From assembly GCF_050947875.1 (NCBI RefSeq), contig NC_134576.1, positions 54,750,255 to 54,814,254 of the forward strand: a stretch of DNA of 64,000 bases, written 5' to 3'. Every line of letters starts with the position of its first letter. Position 1 is the stretch's first letter. Made by a program: the position numbers and the translations under genes. Positions 33,145 through 45,983 of this stretch are shown piece by piece. The notes beneath the pieces are model-generated. The model searched no databases. It had not been told where the DNA came from and saw only the letters and a list, made by a program, of their open reading frames with translations. Source of the DNA: Dermacentor variabilis. Lineage: Eukaryota; Arthropoda; Arachnida; Ixodida; Ixodidae.

Positions 33145-36100
33145 AGGCCCGACGGCGCATTTATATCCGCAAAATTCGCAAGCGTAATTCATTCTTCCAG
33201 GGCAGCAGGGCCCTCGACTGTGGTGCTGCCACTCGGGGAACGTGAACCACGGCAGCGCAGCGCCTCTGGGCGCTTTTGCTCGCTAAGCATGCCATTTGCC
33301 TAGGTACGAACGCAGGAAACGCCCCTAGATCCATTCGTCCCTAGACAACGCTGTCTGCACAACTTGAAACGTGCGCTGCACTGAAGTTGCGACCTGCTGC
33401 ATACGCTGCTCTGCCGTGCTCTGCAATAATAAATCATGTTTTCCCTGTCACAGTGAGTGCATATGAAAATTGTATAATCGCAAGGTGGTGAGTGAAACGT
33501 TTCAAATAACGGCGCGCTACCAGTATTTATGAATGACTTTAGGGCCGAAGCATCGCTTGTGATCCTCAGCCGGAAATCTGCACCATGTGAATGTATCGTA
33601 AATCTAGCTCAGGTCATTTCGCATACCGCAAAGCAACATCATGCTCGCAATTGAAACGCATGGGTGCGTGTTACCTGCCCTCGTTACAACTATGCCCGGG
33701 TGTTGCGCGCTTCCCTCGGATGCCACATGTACGGATCCCTTGGTCAATGCCCTCACCGCGCATGAAGTGTCGTGAAAGCTTACACCCTATAGGGTTTTAT
33801 ATTGTCCCATAACAATCGTCATCTTGCGCCCCTTTACTTTCTTCTACGCTGCTTGCCTGGCACGGATATATGCGCACGTCATCAACGTGACTTCTTGACA
33901 GGAAAGAAGCGAGTGTATAGTTCTTAAGAAAAGAAACGCACGAAACTCTGATGATGATTATCGTTGTGTGACCAGATAAGCCCCAATGCAAACGTTTTTA
34001 AGAGTGTGTAGTGCACATCGTTAACTTGTGAACAAATGTCAATATTTCCAGCCCCCTTAAGCTATCATTTCCTTCTATATTGTTCCATATATTGAGTGCA
34101 GATCGTTTTATCGGTGGGCACATTCTCGTTTGCATGGCCTTGCCCTTTCGCAGGACCTGTAGCTTAACGTTCAATTGCAAATAAAGTATGAACTGTTCAA
34201 AACTGTGTCAATTTTCGTATAATTTGGCGGCTCCAGAATGCTGTAAAAAGGTCCGCAGGAACATTCGGGCTAGGTTGTGCCAATTCATATTCATTCATAA
34301 TAATTTGGCCTCGGCTATTGACAAATACATTGCAAAAAAAGAAAGAAGTAACGGTGTAACTCAGTTTCAATCAGCAACGTATGTGGCATAGGAGAAAAAA
34401 AGGAGAGAAAAGAATGTTTGCAGTCGAGGTTGCATTGCTGATCATGATTATAGTGGAATCGTGTTGTTTTTGCACGAGTTTAATGCCCTTGGTCTTATGA
34501 TTCGCTGAAACTTTGTCAACATTCTTACTGCTGCTTCTGGTCGATGTAGGTGTTATAATTGAAGCAAACTTTCATCAAGTAATCTTGCCGTTTTGCATTT
34601 GAACACCTTTTCATCTGCCATTTATTCGTTCCTGAACCTGGAAGAGATGACTAAATGCTAAAGGTGTTGAGGGCAACTTCCAAAATATTTAATGGTATGA
34701 GTAATCTTGTAATAGCTGGCATGTCAGGCTGTACAAATTGTCACTTGCAATTCGGTGCCCAGCTGGGTGCTGCTAATCTTGCCATTTTGTAGACAATTTT
34801 CTCAGCTGCTCAATCTTGCCACAACAGCTACTGTACTTGTATCTTCCATCTATTATCCACAGCAACAAGGCAGAAGCACGGCATCAGTAATGTTTGTAGC
34901 ACAAAATGCTTGGTGTAATGCGATTGTCATCGGTCTATATTAGTAAAGCAAGCACATTAAAATCATCTCCAGAGGTCAAGTATTCAGTGTTAACCTTGGA
35001 CACTGCATACAAATATCCTTCTGTAGAACGTGAAAAGCATTCTCTGAGCTAGGAACACAGCTCTAGCCAAGAGGAAAGGCAACATAAAGCTGGGACACTC
35101 GTGTTGTCACACGACTCGTTTGAATGGCTCTTTGCTCCTGCACATAATGGCCTCTCTCTGAAGCCAACTTCTGCAGAGTTATACGACTTGCAATTCCGAG
35201 GTTTGTTGGGGGACCCTGACCCTCTGCAACACATACTGAAAGGACACTCGAAACAACTTTGCCTGCTACAAGTACTCAGCAGACACTCTCCCACCAGTCA
35301 GGTTTTTCAAGGGCTTGCTGGACCATATATCAGCCCTCATCTTGCATGCTTTGTCCTACAGTGTTGACACCTTGTTGGAACAGCTTGGAAATTGTAACAT
35401 ACAACTGCGATCAAAATTAGGAACACAAAATGTTCTGTGGATAAAGGAATTCCTTGACAACTCCGACTTGTAACATTACATTTATGAATGCACTGCAACG
35501 GTTCTAGTGCCCACTTTCAACTGCAGTTTTAGGTTCGATGTCAAAGATCAAGAAAGCTTTAGTTCATTTACTAATCCCCTGGTGTCCACAATTTTTTGTC
35601 AGTAGTTGACTTCAATGACATTATGGCGCAGCTCATAAAACACTATGTGCTGTGGGAGATGCTGCCAGCAAACATTTACATCGCCTCTGTGCTGCTTTAA
35701 CATTGGCCTTTAGACACCCTGCGGGCTACCATCCTGCAAGTTTGATGCATTTAACCTGCTGCTGCTGCTATGCAACACTCCAGTGGCCTTGCTTAATATC
35801 ATGTTCACTTTATTGGGATTTCGTGCTGGCTAACAGTCTGCCCTTCGGAACTAAAAGGCTCTATCTATTTAACCACTTTCTTAACCTTTCTGCTGTTCTC
35901 TCAAACACAAGGCGCCAGCCGTACAGGATACTCCCTATAGTGGCCAATGCCACAGCCCTTGCCACTGGTGGCACTGTGCCGACTGCTTTGCCTTGAGTGC
36001 TTGACACCTCAAGCACTCTCCTCAAGGCTGCACCTTATCTCCATGGGTCAGTCAACACGACCGATCACTCCACATCCACCCTTAGTTTTGCTGCCATGCC

Positions 36101-36552
36101 CTTCAATAAATGCTACCGAGTACGAGTACTCCAACACTTCACATCAAGCCCTGCAGTGCCCCATTCCTTCATCTCACACCAATGCCAAATAGTGCCTTGC
36201 AAGTTCACAACTTCACCCTTCTGCTGCTACAAACATGACAGAACATGGGATTTGCCAATAATAGATGCAACCATGCCTTCCATGTGCAGTATTTTCCGCT
36301 GTAGCATTGGCAGAGCAGCTGAGATCTACTTTCGTGTCATCTGATCTGCCACATATTTTTTACCCTAATGAAACTAAAGACTTAAAAAGAATTTTATTTT
36401 CAGTTAACTTTCCAGCTTTTAATAAATGCTGTTTTTATCTTGGTTGCATTACTATCTGAAAATTCTTTCAGCATTCACCAAAGTGCGTTCTGTACACTGG
36501 CAAATATAAAACTGAGGATGCATCTTCTTTTTCAGTCAACATACTTGTGACT
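33145..36552. other. 3.4 kb without a recognised gene
   Basis: Open frames are short and lack motifs (the longest, 35997-36344 plus, has 115 codons). No element ends or RNA genes were recognised. Confidence 0.3.
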
Positions 36553-36766
36553 CGCTATGGTGGCATAGTCGCTATGGTGTTGCGCTGCTAAGCCTGAGGG
36601 CGCGGGGTCGAATCCTTGCTGCGGGCGCCCGCTTTCCGTCTATGCGCCGTGCTATGGGTGCATGTTAAAAATTTCAGGTGGTCAGACATAATCCGGATCC
36701 CCCCCCCCATTATGACAGGCCTCATAATCAGATTGTGGTTTTGGCACCCAAAACCTCAGAATTTAA
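36553..36766 (+). repeat. Diverged Ruka-like SINE
   Basis: Head with GTCGCTATGGTGTTGCGCTG and GCGCGGGGTCGAATCC boxes. The body retains GGTGCATGTTAAAAATTTC, CTCATAATCAGATTGTGG and GGCACCCAAAACC. It is older than the copies at 21392 and 51755. Confidence 0.8.
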
Positions 36767-38119
36767 ACTTTAACATATTTGTGGCAACCAAGTGAATATG
36801 TCCATGGTATTCTTTCATTGTGCAACTGATAAAAATTGTCTCCAAGTCCAGGGTGAATGCAGCACTAAGTTTCTAAGCAGGCTTTAACAAGACTTTCCTT
36901 TTGTTGCACTTCATGCAGTCTTTAATATCTCTTTAATAAGAACTAAGCTATCTTTAAGAATAAAGCCTGCCTTTCAAAAATAGGCATGTGCAGACAGCAT
37001 TCCGAGTAGTATTCATCACAACAGGCACAGCTCTCATGCAACGTTGCTGCCACATGTCAGACACAAGGGGGGGGGCAATCCTTCTGAGCTGTTAAGAATT
37101 CACCCCACCTAGAATGCACAATCACTTATAACAGTGCTACAATAAACTTCTCAACGTGTTGGCTAACAAGCGGTTGAAGCCAAAGTGCTTCATGCAGTCT
37201 TGCTTGTCACACGAGGTATTGGAAGCACGTGGAATAATATCCACAACGCAAGTGAAAATTTGCCGAATAGCTTCGAAAAGTGTTCCAATTCATACAACCA
37301 AAACTTGGAATAAATGCAGAATCTTGTTTTTATGTTCGACGTACCCTCCCCTCCTCTTCCTCTCTCCCGCTTTGGCTCTCGAGGAATCTGGTAACATTAT
37401 GCATAGATGCTCTGGTAGACACAGGTCCCGTAATTGCAAAATGGCTAAATAGTCCCACATACTGGGAAGTTTCAGAACAACTGGTGATATAACTTGACAC
37501 AGACACTGAGCATGTCACACCCTAGTGCTTGCGAAAAGAATGGTATTGCAGTTGCTTCCTCATGCATTATGACACTATGCATTACATGGCAAATTTTCAT
37601 TAGATGAAGGCTAAAACAGTGAAGTTGACATGTGCGTGCAGCATTTCAGTCCCTCCCGATTACACAATCAGGCCACTCTTTGTGCACCAATAAATGTGCA
37701 ATCAGTGCAAGTAAACATGACTCCACTCTACCGAATGCAACTTTGTGTGTGGCATAATACTGTATTTTTTTACATTCTGGATTACTGTGGAAGAGTGAAG
37801 AGAAAACAGCCACTCTTAAGCAAAAACTAGATCTTTCTTTTTGCCGCTGCCAGTTACTATAGAAAGAAGAGGTGCTTGGGGTAAAAATTTATTGCTCTAA
37901 TATTTTTCGTCTAGGAAAGCCTTCGACTGCGCTTGCATAGTTTGTACTTCTCAGCAAGCTCAACACTGTTCATGATGTCCCTGGAGTATAACACACCTCA
38001 AGCGTATGGCACATCCATACAGCAAAATGACTATCATGTCACAGCAATGTGCAGTCTTGAATATTTGTATAATAATTGTGATGGTTTCTTTATCGGATTA
38101 CTGATAGCAGCACTGCTCA
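36767..38119. other. No gene recognised
   Basis: AT-rich intergenic sequence; no recognisable motif. Confidence 0.3.
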
Positions 38120-38129
38120 TGTGGCTCTC

Positions 38130-38287
38130 TGATAACTATGTTAAGGCACCCAATAACAAACAGCACTCAAGAGGAGACAAGGGGACAGAGCACCTCCTCG
38201 TTGTCTTCTCTTGTGTGCTGCGTGTTATGTGGCGCTTTAAAATAGTTATAGCGAATAGATATCAACTTGCCCAACAAGAAGTTCTCT
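38130..38287. mobile_element. Short foldback element
   Basis: Flanked by TGTGGCTCTC at 38120-38129 and 38288-38297 (10 bp). Inverted arms: AAGGCACCCAATAACAAACA (38142 onwards) pairs with the complement of TGCTGCGTGTTATGTGGCGC (38217 onwards), and the AGAGGAGACAA region pairs with TTGTCTTCTCT. A one-sided tail (38249-38287) contains GAATAGATATCAACTTGCCC, similar to the tails of the elements at 7164 and 23814. Confidence 0.6.
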
Positions 38288-38299
38288 TGTGGCTCTCGG

Positions 38300-41200
38300 A
38301 GTAAGGTCACAATCTGAGTATACAGGACAAGCAGTTTTATTGTATGCTTCTTTTTATTGGAGCATTCCGCAGGACCATCACGGCCCAAGCAGGAGGGAGA
38401 ACATAAAAAGGTTTTGTCTCGGTGTATTGCTCCATATGGCTTAAGCACATCTTCAGGCACAAGTGTTTTTTGCACGTCGTTTGTAAATTTGGAGCCACTG
38501 CAGCGTTCATGCACGTGGCAGCACTTTCATCCCTTTGGAAAACCATACTTATTTTGTAAAATGATGTGAACAAGACGAAAGCTTTAAATCAGTATGTATA
38601 CTTAGATCATTTCCCTTTCGCATGTTGTTGAAAGCAGAAGTGGCGTATTTTTCTAAGCCAAATGACCATAAACATCAGAACAGTGTCTGGGAACCTTCCA
38701 CATTCTTCAGAATATGACTGGAAAGGCACCTGAAAAGATTCGGAAATGACCAACAGAGCTGATCTCCGGCTTATAGATGAAATCAACACTAATATAAGCT
38801 GGATAGACCAAAGGCTGGCTAACTTGACAGCTGCACATAGCCTGTCCTGTTGCCAGTATGTCACAGTGGTTTGAGGACCTGCAAAAGTGACGTGCAGGTT
38901 GCCATAGTATAGGCAGTACAGTATACCGCAGACGCGAGGTATTGGAGAATTCAGCTTCAAATCTTCATAGACATTAACGTCCTCATTCTATCTATCTAGG
39001 CAGATAGATTCATCATCACGAACCGCTCTGTCACCTATCTAGCCTACTTCAAAATATCAGCTTCCTGTTCCGACACTGGAGATGCAACCATACGAACCTC
39101 AATGTGCCCATACCTAATTCCTAAGAAAAACCTGCTGGGCTGCTATATACGGGCATTGCCATTAAAAGGTAGACTAACTACAGCCACAAATAGTTAAAAA
39201 CTTGCGAGAAGCTGTTATTGTGAAGGCAATGCCTGACATCGACATGCGCTATGTAATACGAGGATTCTGCGGTTGTCAAACTTAAAACCACTGAATAATT
39301 GATGAAGGTATTGCCTTATTGAACTACCTTGAAAGCAGTGTTAAAATAATATAAAACACTTGGAATTATTATTTTTATTCTCGACTGAAATATTCCTGCT
39401 ATCACCTGGTACATAGCATTTATTCCTTTCAAAAATGTGCTGAGTCAGTAACTATATTAGCCTTTCTGGACGTGTGCTTAGAATTATGTGGTGTTCAAAT
39501 GAAACAACAAATTTTCTGCATGGCACTTTTTAATTTACATTTTCGAAGCAATGAACACGCAAGCAGTGTAGAAGAGTGAAACGAGGAGCATGTCAAAAGA
39601 CCTTCTCGAGGTGTACAACTGAAGCAACATGTTAGGATTCTTACTGCAGCATCAGCTACTAAATATCCGTGCACTACATCCACAAGCTACAAAAGCAATG
39701 TGTCAAAGGAAACGTGCTTTCGTGTAAAGACAGTCGCATGTATAAACTGGTACAACCTTGTTCAGAGAGGAGTGGCCTCAAGACGTTTGCAGCATTCAGC
39801 CAATGTGCAGACATAGGCGTAAACAAAAATGTACATCTACATCACAAAAAGTCGCATCAACTTGATAACAAAATGTGCAAACGAGTTTGTCAAGCAAATG
39901 TGGTGCTGAAGAGGTCAAAGCAAAATCGTGCAATGTCACGGGCATGCACCAAATGCACAACTATCAAGTGAAGAAAACACGAATACATAGGGAATTCTGA
40001 AGAAAGCAATGATGGATGGGAAGTTGGAACACAGCGCTTGCTTCATTATTATACAATCACGGAAACAAGGACCACAGATCACCTGTACAAATAAAGGCAG
40101 TTTTCCGGCAGACGCACATCAACAGGCCCCACATGTAAAAGTGCCATATCATAGTAATGATGTATCTAGTGCTTTTCTCAGCTTTCTGAGAAAAGCACTA
40201 CCCCTCAACGAAACACTGACCGGATTGCTGTTACATGTTTGGCGTACCAAGCATATCCAAGCCTTCAATTATGCCCAAGAAATTAATCACTTGGGCTCAA
40301 TAAATATAAAGCAGATAACAATCCTCTCAACTGAAATGTGTATAAGGATTTAGAAGATGCGAAAACAAAAGAACCAGAATTTTCACAAGTGGTGATATAT
40401 CCTCGTGTCTGCAGTGCTTACACACCAATATCAAAGATTACGAGTGAGTCCTATGAAACTACTAGGTCTGCTGTTTTCGCACAAAATACAAATATGGCAT
40501 ACTGCGTTCCCACAGTATGCCATCACTATCTTGAAATGGCCGTTACAGTATGGGCCTCTCAGATCCCAACCTTATGAACGAATGATTCAAAATCACTAGG
40601 TTACATTCATCGTAACTAGCATAACTCCACAAATTAGTATTCCTAACATTTGTCCGTCCACACCTTGAGTTTGCACCTTCAATGTGGTCGTGTCATCATG
40701 AGTACTTAATCTGCATGCTGGAAGCCATACAAAAAGAAGCTAGTGAGTCAATTACCTGCAACTTCAGTCCTTAGTCCGGCGTAAGTAAAACTTGACCTTG
40801 CGCTTCGTACACTTTGCAGTCATTGTGACAGGGCACTTGAGTCCGTGCTCCATAATTATGTTCATAAAATTTAGTCGCAACCTTGCTGCCGCAACAAGCA
40901 TGTTGCATATTAAGACTCAATAATTAAGGTTTACTCACATGTTTGGAAACCCAGATGCGTCTAATTTCTCGATGTTACCATAAGTCATTCGATTGCTCAA
41001 TTCACTTTTGACTGCACGGTCATGCAAGCAAAGATAAACTTAAAGAACTCCTGATCCTGCATTTTTGGTCTTAAAATTGTTCTATTCTGCTGGTGTTTCT
41101 TGATTTTTCATGCTTTTAAGCTGCAGTTTCTCTACGATGTATAATTAGGTATGCGAGTGATACGTGTGTGCTAAAATTATCTGTTTTATATGTTACACTG

Positions 41201-41860
41201 ACCTGTTGTTATTTATTCAGCATTCTAGAACAAACTCAACCATTATGGAATTCTTATACAATACATGTAGCAGCCTGGCTTTCTCTTCAATGCGCACGTA
41301 AACTGCCTCACAATCAAACAGGAGTACCACCCAAAAGCTAAAGAGAGAGCCTACACAGTTTCATAAATTCAAAATATTGGCTACCTATAGCTTAGAACAG
41401 CAAAACAAAGTCCAGTTTTCTATCTGACTGACTTTATTTGTCGCCACAGTTTGCGCTTGCCATGGAGAATTTACATGAAGCCGCAATTGCACTGAAACGC
41501 CAGCAGTCACTGATGCTACTGTGCATAGTACACATGTATTAGACAGCCAAAATAATCTGGTGCTGTGCCTGAACGCAGCTGATGCCTGGAGCACAGGTAG
41601 CTTCCTCCACAACGATACAGTGACAGCCAAGCGATCCAGACAATATACACCGACCGCGCACACAGGCATGCAAAGACATGCCTACTGTGGTGTCCTAAGA
41701 AGTCACTGGAAACGAACAACTTTCACCTGCGCAGCAAACATGCAATAATGTCAAAACCAAAATCATTGACGAGACCTGCCAAATAACAGCTGAGATGTCC
41801 TGACATTTCTGTTGATTTACTATTGGCTGATTTTCCAGTTGTTTTTCTGCTATGCCATTT
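38300..41860. other. 3.5 kb without a recognised gene
   Basis: AT-rich. Frames such as 38607-38960 (minus) have no family match that I can see. It contains one striking perfect hairpin, listed separately. Confidence 0.3.
40167..40200. other. Perfect 15-bp hairpin, 4-nt loop
   Basis: TAGTGCTTTTCTCAG, loop CTTT, then CTGAGAAAAGCACTA. The stem is perfect but does not extend beyond 15 bp. No poly-T on either side suggests a terminator, and it is too short for a typical microRNA precursor. Confidence 0.85.
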
Positions 41861-41867
41861 TAATTAT

Positions 41868-41945
41868 GTGGTGGTGGTGGTGGTGGTGAATTGTAGCAAC
41901 AGGTGGGTTTAGCCTGGCGAACAAGGCCGGCAATTGCTCCGCCAT
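41868..41945 (-). mobile_element. 3' end of a retroelement with (ACC)n tail
   Basis: Minus strand: GGCGGAGCAATTGCCGGCCT, then CACCTGTTGCTACAATTCAC, then a CCA-repeat tail. The same kind of CCA tail ends the LINE at 4205. Too little remains for family assignment. Confidence 0.45.
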
Positions 41946-42107
41946 TTTAATTACTTTTGGTAGCTATAGTGCAGTTACGGCTGACAATTCAAAAGAAAAC
42001 CGGGCAAAATGCAGTCTGGGGCATTGAATTTGTTATTGCGTGGAAAGAAGTGCCCGAAAATGCAGGTTAAATGGATTACGATCAAAAATCAATGCTAAAC
42101 CGCATGA

Positions 42108-42310
42108 CAAAGAGAAGGACACAGACCACAGCGCTGACTAACAACCAAGTGTCTTTTTTTCAGTCAGCACACATATACTCTACCACTTTCGCGAAGAGAA
42201 AACAAAAATACACTAAAGAGACAGAAATTCAGCATGCGCAGGTGCAATAAATTGTAATCAATGAGATAGGAAAGTCATCTCCTTCGGAAGGAGTGAAATG
42301 GAGGCGAGGC
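42108..42310. mobile_element. Possible foldback (Penelope-like) remnant
   Basis: Contains GGACACAGACCACAGCGCTGACTAACAACC-type sequence in the style of the arms at 23840-23900, plus a hairpin CTCCTTCGGAAGGAG (about 42280). No matching inverted arm was identified, so this is tentative. Confidence 0.3.
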
Positions 42311-42329
42311 TTACATATATGTTGCCGTA

Positions 42330-43130
42330 TCATGAATTGTGCTGAGCAGTACATATTTCTGTGTTTATCCGGTCGATATCACTCCTGAGTTTTCTGCTGT
42401 TTATCTTAAGGTGTTTCAATCTTTTGAGAAGGCCGTGCCTAGCCTTCCAGAGATGTAGCAGGTGCTTATCCATGTGTGGATGCTTGGCGTCTTCTTGTAT
42501 GAGTGAAATGTGTTTCTGCGTTTTTTGGTGTAACATATATCGATCCACTCCTGTTGGGAGCTGTGCTCGCTGACCGCCGACCTCTCGTGCCTCACCTTGT
42601 CCCATTTCGCGACCCACTGCTTTCTAACCCTCTCGGCAAACCATATCGTGTCGACCATGATGCAGAATAGAGTATGGTCGCTCATGGGCGTGCCATACGA
42701 ATTGTGCCACGAATCTGGCAATGACCCTTTGCTGTGTGTGAGGTCGAGTGTGGTGTCCTTCTCAACCATGTTGCTATGTACGGTCGACGAGTTGGTTGCT
42801 TAGTACATAATGGGAGTTTTGTGTCTTGTATGTGTTCTTGGAGGCGGTTTGCCGAGGTGTGTTTTTTTGTGTACCCCTAAGCAATATGTGCGGTGTTGAA
42901 GTCTCTCCCTATTAGGTGCCAAAAGTAGGTACATGGGCACATTTCAATGGCTCCCTTATGTAGCCGATTTCTTCTCGAGGATGGTTGTAGCTGCTCGCGA
43001 TGTAAATTTCAGGAGAATTTTCTTATTTTTGATGTTTCCGACAAGGTGTATGATGGTTGTGGACTGATATCCTGGGCGTGATTTCTATGGCGGTCGTTTG
43101 ACGCGAGCTTACGGCATTGTGCTCATTGAG
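42330..43130 (-). pseudogene. LINE APE-endonuclease fragment
   Basis: Minus-strand frames encode part of an apurinic-type endonuclease, the nicking enzyme of non-LTR retrotransposons. A GRDFNTAH motif (about 42905) precedes a broken KKHTSANRLQ segment. Then come VEKDTTLDLT and SDHTLFCIMV, the latter holding the conserved SDH near the end of the domain. After it, the linker YISGRLGTAF or, in a shifted frame, KARHGLLKRLKHLKINSRKL leads towards the RT, which is absent. Stops and shifts make it a relic. The linker style fits the RNase H-bearing LINE at 12.5 kb, so both may come from the same lineage. Confidence 0.7.
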
Positions 43131-43156
43131 TTCTACATACATAGCGAACCAGCGTA

Positions 43157-43272
43157 AGCGAGAGTGAGTGAGTGAGTGAGTGAGTGAGTGAGTGAGTGAG
43201 TGAGTGAGTGAGTGAGTGAGTGAGTGAGTGAGTGAGTGAGTGAGTGAGTGAGTGAGTGAGTGAGTGAGTGAG
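43157..43272 (-). repeat. (ACTC)n array at a retroelement 3' end
   Basis: About 28 GAGT units. On the minus strand the array directly follows AATAAAGTCTTTACTCACTC, i.e. a polyadenylation signal and tail start. The microsatellite thus looks like an expanded retroelement tail, with the element's 3' UTR at about 43273-43400. Confidence 0.75.
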
Positions 43273-43628
43273 TAAAGACTTTATTAAAACAAATTGGGAT
43301 GTGAACACCTTATACGGGTAATACAATCGAACGTCCCTATAGCCATGTCATGTGGTCTGTGTTAAAACGACGACGGCATTTGTACTCCACCGGAGAAACG
43401 TTAAGGCCTTGGGCGGTCATGAAGTCGGTCCAATGTGACGCAGTTTCTAGATAGCGTAAGCTGCTACGAGGACAGCACGCCTGTCCCGAAGATAGTGCAA
43501 ATCTAACGCGGCACCTCAAAACGCAAGCTCTCACGCACACAAAAAAGGAAGACAAGTGGCACAGGGCACACGCGCCAAATGTTTCAAAGAGCTGGCTGGC
43601 TTTGGAACGTGAGAAGCAAGCTAGTCAT

Positions 43629-43710
43629 CGTGGCCTAACGGCTTCAGCATCAGGTAGCTCCGCTGTGAGGCCGAGGTTCTAATCGCGCCGAAGAAGGCGT
43701 TTACTTTTTT
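43629..43710 (+). repeat. tRNA-like SINE head
   Basis: CATCGTGGCCTAACGGCTTC and GAGGCCGAGGTTCTAATCGC are spaced like A and B boxes. It differs from the Ruka head, so it may mark a second SINE family. No functional tRNA fold is apparent. Confidence 0.45.
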
Positions 43711-43969
43711 AAAGTGAATGCGAATCTATGCAGCAAGAGCCCGAGCAGCGGCTGACCGACCCAGGCGGAACCAGAAAATGGCTGGCAAAGAAAAGCTATC
43801 AAGGAAAAATGTAACTACCGAAAGCTGTCGTTACGAAAGACCTGCCCAGACAAAAAGTTAAAATTGCAATATGTATCTCGACGCTTCCCCACAGAGCACG
43901 CGTCAGTGCGCACGAAAGTCGTAACAGGAAGTGAAACAATAAGGATGCCACCTACCACGTCTTTCGTGA

Positions 43970-44566
43970 GTGTCACATCACGACTGCTGCGCATGGGCAC
44001 ACCATTTCCCACCGAAGCACCAGTGGCCAGAAGAGCGCTCGCAGTGCCGTTCCGCGTCCCCTATATTGGTCTATGATATTGTACATTGTTCTGCTAAGCC
44101 TTCAGCATTCTTCCCTTTACCTTTGAACAAACCAGAGGGACAGCAGATCCCACATCTTAGCGTTTTGCAGCCTCCTCCTTCATCCTGTGTGGATGACAGC
44201 TTTCCCTTTCATCACACTCCCTCCACCATACGGGTTTCCACGGAAGCGTCTTGTATTAAGAGTTCTTGTGGCGCTGAGTTATCGGCTATTAATGCCTGGT
44301 TGTGGGATGATCTAGGCCGCTGGTTAGCTCACACACTAGGGCGATCTCCAACTACAGCCACACTTCCACGCACTTACAACACATTCTCGACTAAGACAAA
44401 GTCCACTTTATTTCAACACACAGCACTAAAAAAGTATAACGACGCTGAGCGCCGTATAGGCGAAGGGCCAAAGAAAGATCGACAGAGGCCTAGACGCCAT
44501 TTAAAGGACACCGGCAGCAGGATGCTGCAAGTGATAGTGTCCGGTTACAATCTACTCACAAATTAA
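43970..44566 (+). other. Unrecognised open reading frame (198 codons)
   Basis: The longest open frame in this stretch without an element match. The sequence has no signal peptide, membrane segment or known motif. It begins with an ATG inside a low-information context. Composition is Ser, Pro and Thr rich in the first 90 residues and basic at the end (KKDRQRPRRHLKD). It could be chance. I have no evidence for expression. Confidence 0.15.
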
Positions 44567-45983
44567 GTTCCTGTAGAACATATCTTTGATACATTTAGCA
44601 TTTACAGTACAAAAACTAAGGAAAAACGTCCACTCAAAAAGACGAAAATTAGCCCACATTAATAAACAAACTAGACGAATACGTGATCAATTTTCTTTGT
44701 GTGAATTACAAATTGTTTAGTTTAGTTGGTAACATGCACTTTATCGTTTGCTTACTATAGGTGGTCCTTGAGAAGGATATGCTCTCCAGTTCCCAAGGGT
44801 GCTTGAATTATGTATACTTGTTCGTTTAGTTAAATTTGCAAGTTCTAGGATAAATGGGAGATTGCGTTCAACGCCTACATTGTAGCATTTCATAAGAATG
44901 AATTTATATAAATCAAATGCAGGAAGCAATCTCAGGTAATCAAAAATAGGCTTAGTGTGGGAGTGATAGGAACATTTACGGTTATTCGCACTGCTTTCTC
45001 CTGCAATCTGTGGAAGTTTGCGATGGTAGTCATAGGATAGGATAGGTATAAATTTAACGAACTGCCGGCAAACGACGGTTTAAAGCGTCGTGACGCTGGC
45101 CAAGCGTCGACCCGGGGTTATACCCAACTCTGCACTAGCCTAGTTGGTAGTCATAGCAACCTTGTTATTGCACGCCGCTCACGTTTACATACTACTGTCT
45201 TACACGGATAGGCGAAGTTATACAAACCATCTGCTGACTACCAACGGAATATATTTAGCTTTGTATTTACCACAATTTTATCTTTAAAAAGTTGATATTC
45301 ACCGTAATAATTTAGTTGGTAGTCAGCACACGCCCCGTGTCACTTCACCTGTCCATGTCAAAGAGTGGGTCTGTAAAAGAGATGAATGCTTCCAACTTGC
45401 CCAATTTGGCAATCCTAATAAGGTTTGATTTTGAACTTCTTTATATAGAAGTTGTAAGACGCGCATTCTTCACGGCCTGTGCGACTGCGTTACGGATAAA
45501 CGCAAAATTACTAGCGAGTTCAGTTTTGTACTCCGCCTTTGTATGCTTTCTAATTGTTTATCGACTTACAATGCATTTTTAGTTGTTGCGTGGCATATCA
45601 GATGCGTACAGATTTCAATCATGTTACGTAGACAACACCAGTAAGCCAACTTTCAAAAGGCCCGAATTAGCGTTACGACGTTATTACTGCGAAATGTCGC
45701 GCCTTGGTCACCTACATCACACTTGAGTACGTCGTCAGTGGGGGCACGAAACAGTCGACAAAAATGCGTTGCGTTAGCACACTTGGAACATTCCTCTATA
45801 GTACCTGTATGCTACTTCTACGATAAAGTAAACTTTTAAGTTTCAAAAACTGTGCCTTAGGAATCTTTTAGTCATTTTACGAATTTTACTCGTAGATATA
45901 TTACGCGTTCATTTTTCGTTTTAAGAAACGGAAACGTGACGCTAGCGATATAAACATAAGGACAGCAGCACGCGGTGAGGTGT
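44567..45983. other. Spacer downstream of the M13 gene
   Basis: AT-rich, with three TTGGTAGTCA units in alternating orientation (45142, 45235 inverted, 45314), perhaps a small MITE. No canonical AATAAA on the minus strand could be fixed close to the M13 stop codon. Confidence 0.35.
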
